The translations under genes and the position numbers were made by a program. Below are positions 43,434 to 50,831 of a stretch of 50,831 nt of DNA, one piece after another (position 1 is the stretch's first letter; every line of letters starts with the position of its first letter). The notes under the pieces were generated by a model, which did no database searches, was not told the DNA's origin, and was given only the letters and a program-made list of their open reading frames with translations. Source of the stretch: Tubiluchus corallicola (lineage: Eukaryota; Priapulida; Priapulimorpha; Priapulimorphida; Tubiluchidae); NCBI GenBank assembly GCA_030141605.1, contig JAQGDQ010000673.1, positions 64,001 to 114,831 of the forward strand, written 5' to 3'.

Positions 43434-44340
43434 CCTTAATGTTCTGCTACAGAAGAAAACTGCTAGAGCTAATATTTTTCGTCTTTTGACATTCTAAAGA
43501 TGCGCAGCAATAATTTATCGCCAGCGCAAAAAGGGAAAGCTTGATCGTGACTTCTTTGTGCGTTCATTACTTCAGCAGGGATTAAACATGTTGGCGTTGT
43601 TATTATCTAACTCATGATTGAAAACAGATTTAACAAGTTTTGTTTGCGTTTATTTATGTAGGTGACATTTCGAGTTTGTCTAAAAGGCCATAAATTTTGT
43701 TTCCATGGTAACCGTAAGTTTTCTAAACAAGAATTAGTCATCCGAGTGATTTCGAAACACAGTAGAGTCTTGCTTAACATAAAGCTCGCCTCGTTGTTTT
43801 GCAGAATCATTATATTTATTTATCTTAATTTCGCCTCAATAGTTCTTTTTGATGAGAAAATCAAATTGGTTTTATCACTCAATAACCCGTTTCTTACGGT
43901 GTAGTTAAAGTCAAAATGCGTTGTCCTAAATTGTTTAGACTCATTGTTATTTTGAATTTATTGTCTGCTACTTTCTTCTTTTAGGTAGAGTAATTTGAGT
44001 AACTGACATTTTGTTTTATCAGATACATCGCCCGTATAATGTATAGACAAGCGAAGTAAAGTTTCGACAATTTTAAAAAATCGACATATTGCATTTTCAC
44101 TTTTATTTCGTGGTGAGACAATGCGCCTAAAATAAATAACAGAAAGTACTTTGTGCACAAAACATATTTAGAAAAAGTCATAAAAAAGGTTTACTGGGAT
44201 GCGCATGGTAAAAGGGTAAAATGTTTTTTACCCTTTACCCTACACGAATTGGATCAAAAACCGGTCTGGGGGTAATTTTTTACCCCCCGGTGACCCTATA
44301 AGGGTTAAATAGACACACGATTACACTACGCATTGTTTAA
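43434..44340. other. Gene-free interval with hairpins and an X-box-like site
   Basis: RFX-type palindrome GTTTCCATGGTAAC at 43699-43712, within a 43662-43904 ORF I cannot identify. Two hairpins at 44207-44291, one GGTAAAAGGGTAAAATG/ inverse and one GGGGGTAATTTTTTACCCCC. Confidence 0.4.
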
Positions 44341-44343
44341 ATA

Positions 44344-44455
44344 ATTCTTTAGAGGAAGACCGGACGATTGTTTTGACTCGATCTCACTTTATAATGCTGT
44401 CCAAAATATACATTTTATTGCATATAAAAGTTAGCAATTGTTTCTTAAATTATTT
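44344..44455 (+). mobile_element. Family D fragment (D6)
   Basis: Left-end fragment: GAGGAAGACCGGACGATTGT through CAAAATATACATTTTATTGC. Confidence 0.6.
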
Positions 44456-44817
44456 TTTTCTTCAAATGGGAAGGTGATGAACCACATCATTTACTCTGAA
44501 ACATCTTAATATTTTAGGGTATATACTTAATATGTACTTTAATATTTGAAATGATGCAATTTTTGGTCTTAAAATGCACATCGACTTGTACATACGTATA
44601 TACGGTGTATTGAAAATTATCGATAATAATGAGTGAAAACAGGGGGTGCTGCAGTTCCACAGTACCTATACACAAGCCGCTACAGCTTTGCCCGTAAGAT
44701 ACGTTTAGTCTAAAACTGCCTGTTGTCTTATTTAGATGTGATCTATGTACACTGAATAAAGCTTCGCCCACGAATTGGATAAAATGTCATTCTAAAATAC
44801 TTGACCACTTATTGAAG

Positions 44818-45252
44818 TTAAAGGAAGACCGGACGATTGTTTACACTCAATCTCATTTTAATTTACTGTCCAAAATATACATTTTCTTGCTTATAAAAGT
44901 TAGCAATTGTTTCTTATATTTGAGTAATTAGCTTAGAAAGTTAATTAACGGCGACCGAACACAGCTATTGCTTACGTCATCATGATCATGATCATCATCA
45001 TCATCATACGCCCGTCACGTCTATTGTAGACATTGGGCAGGCAGAATTCTAAAATAAAACGCAGGTAAACGCAGCAGTAATCCAGCAAAAAAAACTAGAC
45101 ACTGCTACGCCAGTGGTTTGTCAGCACAGTTTGTGCAATGGCAGGCATCTTCACTTGCGTTAAGCACGCTTGCGTTAGTGTTACTGTTTAAGCGTGTGAT
45201 GTCACGAAAATGGGACGTCAGAAACTAACACTGCAGTTCATGATCATGGTTA
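44818..45252 (+). mobile_element. Family D element (D7) with internal insertion
   Basis: Starts TTAAAGGAAGACCGGACGAT. The D sequence is broken at about 44980-45125 by an (ATC)n-linked repeat (GTCTATTGTAGACATTGGGC, also at 16758), then continues to CATGATCATGG. The uninterrupted D5 shows the empty site. Confidence 0.65.
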
Positions 45253-45350
45253 TAATCCAAGAAGAGTTTTGTAAGATAATTACATCATGATTACGTCACA
45301 AAGTTTTGGGAAATTAACTCGGCTTCACTAGCTTCGTTGTTCGTCTAAAT

Positions 45351-45828
45351 CAGGGGTGTGCAAATTATCTGACTAACCGGGCCACATTAAAATTTCCCGC
45401 AATTCCTGCGGGCCACAGACAGTTTGATCAAGGAGCCAAGTACAGTAGGGCCTAACAACGATTTTTTTGCATCCGACCTGCGTACATCATTACTACTACA
45501 CTCAAGAAACTATTTCAGAAGTTATTAAAATTTATATTACAAACCATATATTTCTACTTTCAGGACAGATAGTGGTAATTTCATTACAATGCATATTAGT
45601 AATGTGTATCACACAGTCTGTGTAGTACAGTGACATTAAGCTGCAACCGCCTTGTAAGGGTTAATGGCATCCGATCTAGTAGAAAAAACTACCCGCACTA
45701 TCTTTGGGATCGTGGCACGGACTTCAGCTGGATACACTCAATTAATCGCCGGGCTGCACTTTCATAAGGTTGACAAATCTTTTCGCGGGCCGCACAAATT
45801 CTCTCGGGCCGCAATTTGCACACCCCTG
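45351..45828 (-). mobile_element. hAT MITE family H, copy H2
   Basis: Inverse orientation to H1, same termini CAGGGGTGTGCAAATT. Flanks GTCTAAAT (45343-45350) and GTCTATAT (45829-45836) are a slightly decayed 8-bp duplication. The 74-codon ORF inside is element sequence with no known transposase motif. Confidence 0.92.
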
Positions 45829-46198
45829 GTCTATATGTATATTATGCGACTTCCACAAACCATAGTATGGAATACATTGAAAAGTTAAAAATACGTTAAA
45901 AATTACAGGAATAGCCCAAGAAACTTTTGTTTATAACGAAACGTTTTAAATGATGATTACTGGAATTCATTAATTGATCGTATGTTAATTCCTATCGTCT
46001 TTCGCCCGTATATAAACAGTCTGTTGGTGATGAAATTTTACATCGTCGTGTTTTCTATATGCTGTTTTGTTTTTATTTATGATTACGTGAATTTACATTA
46101 AACTTGGTAATTGTGTCTATTATAATTGTACTCGCTGTTTTTCATTGTGTATAATGTGTGTAAATTTTTGTTACTAAGTATTAAAATATGTTCGTTAC

Positions 46199-46831
<633 letters not shown>

Positions 46832-46926
46832 GAGAATAGGTTTAATGCGTTGTAAATGCTTTTAGAAATTTTAAACATATCCCTACAAATAGAGGGAATG
46901 TATTCAGTACATAGTTTTTAAAAATA

Positions 46927-46928
46927 GA

Positions 46929-46968
<40 letters not shown>
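46927..46968. repeat. AAT trinucleotide microsatellite
   Basis: About 14 perfect AAT units. Confidence 0.9.
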
Positions 46969-46969
<1 letters not shown>

Positions 46970-47320
46970 CATCTTGATTATGTCACCAAGTTTCGGGAAT
47001 TTAACTCAGCTTCACTAGCCTCGTTGTTGGCCCACAAGCGCTTATTACTGCTTTCTTATTAAAAACGTCATGAACAATTAAGCTACTAGCGCGATACTCG
47101 TGGATATTATAAATGTTGTTATCGATTTAGAATACAAAATGGCTAATAGCCTGGCGCACGAAGCCACCCAAATACTGCATTATATCGATACAAATTGCAC
47201 GATGCGGAGACTTCATCTCTGACCTGTTTGCAGTTTTCTTTGAAATGAAAAATTCGCCCATGAATGCGTTTGATGTGTGAATGCATTAGCGTTATTGGGT
47301 AACGGCCATAATAGCCTACT

Positions 47321-47640
47321 GACCGTTCCAACACGGCGCGTGCTGTACAATAGGCGTCAGAATGTCTGCATGGTAAATGGCTTCCAAATAAACTGGTTTA
47401 TTGAACAGGGAAAGCGCTAATTGCAGTAATTAAGAGTAAACGATGCACGGTGACCTAGATACACCTTTTCTCCGGCTTCATAGAAGCCAGAAGACTTATA
47501 ATTCACTAGCAATTTATTTCAGTGAAGCCAATTAAATATATATGAATTGTAGAAAAGCGTTTATCCTCATTGTCTTATTCCCAGTCTTCGCATTGTCTTA
47601 TTTGAATGTAAATGATTGTTATAGTTTTCAAAAATTAACG
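47321..47640. repeat. Segment duplicated at 49039-49340 (copy 1)
   Basis: GACCGTTCCAACACGGCGCG through the TCTCCGGCTTCATAGAAGCC hairpin and ATTGTCTTATTTGA matches the second copy at about 90-95 percent by eye. In both cases LINE-derived RETGRYIRPPIPRE-type sequence follows. Confidence 0.8.
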
Positions 47641-47739
47641 TTGGTAGTAACTCGAGGTTTAACGATAACAGAAAGTTTTATTTTTTTATAAAACAAAAAA
47701 TATAAAACCAAAGACGACAGCAATGACAAAGTCGTGTTC

Positions 47740-47880
47740 TTCACACGTTTTCTGTTTCACACGTATTCTGCTTCACACGTATTCTGCTTCACACGTATTC
47801 TGCTTCACACGTATTCGGCTTCACACGTTTTCAGCTTCACACGTATTCTGCTTTACACGTTTTCTGCTTCACACGTACTC
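47740..47880. repeat. 16-bp tandem repeat
   Basis: About nine units of CACACGTATTCTGCTT with minor variants; 16 is not a multiple of three, so the ORFs here are chance. Confidence 0.9.
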
Positions 47881-48039
47881 GCTGAAGGAAGGTTGCAAGC
47901 ATGCTATGTTACCAATTCGAAAAATTCACTAGCCAAAATGTCAAAGTGATCCTTTTATAGCTACACTCAAATTTAAAACTTCTTTTTTTTAAATTTTGAA
48001 TCTTATTTGGTAAATGTAAAGAATGATAAAGATCGAAAA

Positions 48040-48252
48040 CCATTGACTAGGCTTAGAACAAGCGCTCGCTCACTGTCTATTGAAACTAGGGAGTATATAA
48101 GACCTCCTATTCCTCGAGAGAAATAGCGCTCTATTAGTACATAGTGAACATGTTGTACATATTGTAATATTGTTTTGAAAATATTCCTATTTTTACTTAT
48201 TATCGATACCCACTTTTCTCTGTATTGTGTATAGCATTAATTTGTGAAATAA

Positions 48253-48265
<13 letters not shown>
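48040..48265 (+). mobile_element. LINE 3' fragment related to the 102-bp array unit
   Basis: Reads LTRLRTSARSLSIETR then YIRPPIPRE before a stop, a single divergent copy of the array unit. About 120 bp of UTR-like sequence with AATAAA follows into an (AT)n tract. Confidence 0.6.
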
Positions 48266-48470
<205 letters not shown>

Positions 48471-49038
48471 GTGCTTTGCTATATATATGTATAGTATTGT
48501 ATACGGTTCATAAATTACAGCGCAAAGACAAATTTGTTTAGTATGTTCATTCGTTTAATCATTCATTAATTCATTCACTCATTTAAATTATTCAGTCACT
48601 CACAATCAAGGAGTCATTGATGTCTGCCGATTCTTCAGTTCTCCGCGCGTAAAAACCGACAAATTGTGTCGATTTGTTTTTAATAATTAAGAGTCTATAT
48701 TGCTTGGAATTACTGCCCTGAGTGTTGAGAACGAGTGGCCAGAGTCTTAACTGCTTTCCATTAACTAAATGAACCACTTAAACATATGGCCTGGATTTGT
48801 TGCGCGCCTGCCGCCAGGTGCCGCATCGTAGCACGATATTTAATGTCTATAAATATTTAACGTGGCATAGACTATAGCTTCAAAAATTCACCAAGCGCAG
48901 TTTATAAACTATGGAATTATCCGTAACTTCATAAAATTGTGACATGCCATTTTGCAACTTTAAGAGCTCTTTTACCTGTTAATTAAACTGTGAAATCTCA
49001 AAATGCAGATAAAACAGAGGGAAAGCTGATTAAACTGA

Positions 49039-49340
49039 CCGTTCCAACATGGCGCGTGCTGTACAATACGCGTCAGAATGTCTGCATGGTAAATGGCTTC
49101 CAAATGAACTGGTTTATTGAACATGGAAAGCGCTAATTGCAGTAATTAAGAGTAAACGATGCACGATGACCTAGATACACCTTTTCTCCGGCTTCATAGA
49201 AGCCAGAATGTTTATAATTCACTAGCAATTTATTTCAGTGAAGCCAATTAAATATATATGAATTGTATAAAAGCGTTTATTGTTTTGTTTCATGGCGCCC
49301 AGGCTTCCCATTGTCTTATTTGATTATAAATGATTGTTAC
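49039..49340. repeat. Segment duplicated from 47321-47640 (copy 2)
   Basis: Same order of blocks as copy 1; leads directly into the 102-bp array. Confidence 0.8.
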
Positions 49341-49345
49341 AATCA

Positions 49346-50664
49346 TCCTATTCGTCGAAAGGAGCGTCTGTGTGCCAAGTGTACATTGACTAAGCTTAGA
49401 ACAAGTGCTCCCTCACTGCCTGTTGAAACTGGGAGGTATATAAGACCTCCTATTCCTCGGGAGGAGCGACTATGTGCCAAGTGTGCATTGACTAAGCTTT
49501 GAACAAGCGCTCGCTCACTGCCTATAGAAACTGGGAGGTATATAAGACCTCCTATTCCTCGAGAGGAGCGTCTATGTGTCAAGTGTACATTGACTAAGCT
49601 TAGAACAAGTGCTCCCTCACTGCCTATTGAAACTGGGAGGTATATAAGACCTCCTATTCCTCGGGAGGAGCGTCTATGTGCCAAGTGTACATTGACTAAG
49701 CTTAGAACAAGCGCTCGCTCACTGCCTGTTGAAACTGGGAGGTATATAAGACCTCCTATTCCTCGGGAGGAGCGTCTATGTGCCACGTGTGCGTTGACTA
49801 AGCTTAGAACAAGTGCTCCCTCACTGCCTGTTGAAACTGGGAGGTATATAAGACCTCCTATTCCTCGGGAGGAGCATCTATGTGCCAAGTGTACATTGAC
49901 TAGGCTTAGGACAAGTGCTCCCTCACTGCCTGTTGAAACTGGGAGGTATATAAGACCTCCTATTCCTCGGGAGGAGCGTCTATGTGTCAAGTGTACATTG
50001 ACTAAGCTTAGAACAAGTGCTCCCTCACTGCCTGTTGAAACTGGGAGGTATATAAGACCTCCTATTCCTCGGGAGGAGCGTCTATGTGTCAAGTGTACAT
50101 TGACTAAGCTTAGAACAAGTGCTCCCTCACTGCCTGTTAAAACTTTGAGGTATATAAGACCTCCTATTCCTCGGGAGGAGCGTCTATGTGCCAAGTGTAC
50201 ATTGACTAAGCTTAGAACAAGCGCTCCCTCACTGCCTGTTGAAACTGGGAGGTATATAAGACCTCATATTCCTCGAAAGGAGCGTCTATGTGCCAAGTGT
50301 ACATTGACTAAGCTTAGAACAAGCGCTCCCTCACTGCCTATTGAAACTGGGAGGTATATAAGACCTCATATTCCTCGAAAGGAGCGTCTATGTGCCAAGT
50401 GTACATTGACTAAGCTTTGAACAAGCTCTCCCTCACTGCCTGTTGAAACTGGGAGGTATATAAGACCTCATATTCCTCGAAAGGAGCGTCTATGTGCCAA
50501 GTGTACATTGACTAAGCTTTGAACAAGCGCTCGCTCACTGCCTGTTGAAACTGGGAGGTATATAAGACCTCCTATTCCTCGGGAGGAGCGTCTATGTGCC
50601 ACGTGTGCGTTGACTAAGCTTTGAACAAGCTCTCGCTCACTGCCTGTTGAAACTGGGAGGTATA
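49346..50664 (+). repeat. 102-bp tandem array made of a LINE reverse transcriptase C-terminal segment
   Basis: About 13 units. The plus frame of each reads TKLRTSAPSLPVETGRY, then IRPPIPREERLCAKCTL (34 codons). 'LRxSxxxLxIExGRYxRPxIPxExRxCxxC' is the segment just before the terminal zinc knuckle in many non-LTR retrotransposon polyproteins, so the unit is inferred to be LINE-derived. Period divisible by three keeps long frames open on both strands (plus 49590-50420, minus 50194-49343), broken in some plus units by AAGCTTTGA. Each unit contains a TATATAAG and a GGAGGT/ACCTCC inverted repeat. Not a functional gene in my reading. Confidence 0.85.
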
Positions 50665-50711
50665 TGAAAGCTGATTAGACACATATTATCACTCTTGCTA
50701 ATAAAAATTTA

Positions 50712-50831
50712 GATGATGATGATAAGTCTTTATTAGCCTCTTTTTGCAGGCAAAAATATCTGTACTAACATTATACAATTTTACATATACACTATACAGA
50801 GTGAATTCTAGAATATTACATTTACGGATTC
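50712..50831 (-). mobile_element. LINE 3' end, truncated by window edge
   Basis: Minus strand reads GCCTGCAAAAAGAGGCTAAT, AATAAAGACTTATC, (ATC)n: the same 3'-terminal hairpin and tail design as the LINE at 5733-6275. The rest lies beyond the window. Confidence 0.6.

Noticed and set aside
43662-43904. 80-codon ORF (MTFRVCLKGHKF...) and the minus ORFs at 43958-44181
   Set aside because: No family resemblance; hydrophobic AT-driven composition; may be chance.
49343-50194. 283-codon minus-strand ORF of SSRGIGGLIYLPVS repeats
   Set aside because: Antisense shadow of the LINE-derived plus frame; openness follows from the 102-bp period.

Overview
This is an AT-rich, repeat-laden, intron-bearing nuclear window from a metazoan, probably an invertebrate. 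It has spliced genes with GT-AG introns, animal orthologues, several non-LTR retrotransposon tails, tRNA-derived SINEs, hAT/piggyBac/pogo-type MITEs and long GA, CA, CT and AT microsatellites. I cannot fix the phylum from the sequence alone. There is no sign of prokaryotic or organellar organisation.

Four gene assignments rest on protein evidence. UBIAD1 (minus strand, 14443-15711) is an intact single-exon UbiA prenyltransferase gene. SNAPIN (minus strand, 20443-27756) is a complete four-exon gene of 171 codons, reconstructed here from exons of 167, 47, 122 and 180 nt. One METTL5 exon (plus strand, 36729-36842) carries SAM-binding motif I. A probable small gene on the plus strand joins exons 2041-2136 and 6426-6500. 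A 70-codon ORF at 17595-17807 with a strong Kozak context is a further candidate. The genes do not form a pathway: UBIAD1 makes menaquinone-4 in membranes, SNAPIN belongs to BLOC-1/BORC, and METTL5 is an 18S rRNA m6A methyltransferase.

Layout. 1-1046: composite pogo-like element with a GA tract. 1319-2007: family A element. 2041-6500: small gene whose intron holds a 2.4-kb 36-bp minisatellite and a LINE tail. 6867-10365: four DNA elements with terminal inverted repeats (one a TTAA foldback) plus a family D piece. 10450-14430: second composite pogo-like element, families A and C. 14443-15711: UBIAD1. 15900-20400: families D, A and G, a foldback and a GTAA tract. 20443-27756: SNAPIN, its introns full of MITEs and SINEs. 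28620-29153: GC-rich block ending in a 5S rRNA-derived piece. 30838-31106: promoter-like block. 31430-32498: two inverted piggyBac-like MITEs. 33627-36671: 86-bp and 107-bp arrays, then the METTL5 exon. 37430-50831: LINE remnants, family F, an inverted hAT MITE pair, large microsatellites and a 102-bp array.

The most unusual items are two tandem arrays whose period is a multiple of three. The 36-bp array (3179-5625) keeps an 845-codon plus-strand frame open, in phase with the flanking exon. The 102-bp array (about 49346-50664) is built from the 34-codon C-terminal segment of a LINE reverse transcriptase.
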